DNA of 6,232 nt, from assembly GCA_025355035.1 (NCBI GenBank), contig JANXLS010000515.1:1-6232 (forward strand). Reading direction: 5' to 3'. The number at the start of each line of letters is the position of its first letter. The first letter of the stretch is position 1. Shown here one piece after another: positions 6,232 through 6,232 of the stretch. Under the pieces are notes generated by a model that saw only the letters and a program-made list of their open reading frames with translations, did no database searches and was not told where the DNA came from. Both the position numbers and the translations under genes were made by a program. This DNA comes from Planctomycetota bacterium (GTDB lineage: Bacteria > Planctomycetota > SZUA-567 > H5-PLA8).

Positions 6232-6232
6232 G

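Overview
The window is an ordinary-looking, protein-dense piece of bacterial chromosome. By eye its G+C is in the upper fifties percent. It holds three full-length genes, all for signalling or spatial organisation: a + strand FHA-GAF-class III nucleotide cyclase (175-2322), a - strand ParA/Soj-type ATPase (2403-3470) and a - strand membrane sensor histidine kinase (3606-6062). All three share the same C/G-rich third-position codon use, and I see no transposase, integrase, tRNA, rRNA, CRISPR array or phage gene. The host cannot be named securely. The signalling-rich content, and intergenic DNA built from degenerate CGCAGAGT/CACAAAGT-type octamers, suggest a free-living bacterium, possibly of the Planctomycetota-Verrucomicrobiota group. 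That is inference only.

Layout. Bases 1-174 are a leader with no supportable gene; they contain a weak hairpin followed by T5 near 61-80 and a Shine-Dalgarno site just before the cyclase. The cyclase (715 aa) has an N-terminal phosphothreonine-binding FHA domain, a GAF-like sensor domain, a class IIIb cyclase domain with every catalytic position filled, and a C-terminal segment that resembles a PilZ fold without the c-di-GMP-binding arginines. An 80-bp gap separates it from the convergent parA gene. The gap holds octamer repeats and a hairpin plus T-tract that could terminate parA. Upstream of parA (rightward in the window) a 135-bp gap leads to the histidine kinase, which has two membrane spans, a periplasmic dCache-type sensor, two PAS domains, HisKA and HATPase_c. 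Bases 6063-6232 are the kinase's upstream region, with a second block of octamer repeats and two inverted repeats at the window edge.

How the genes may work together. The kinase and parA are codirectional and could be partly cotranscribed, although the 135-bp gap and a weak promoter candidate allow separate transcription. The cyclase converges on them, so it is not in the same operon. No ParB, response regulator, Ser/Thr kinase or CRP-family cAMP receptor lies in the window, so each protein's partner must be elsewhere. One speculative link is that the orphan ParA, which has an unusual ~100-residue C-terminal tail, positions a signalling protein rather than DNA. I found no clearly new biological system. 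The most noteworthy points are the cyclase's domain combination, the tailed orphan ParA and the octamer repeats shared by two of the intergenic gaps.
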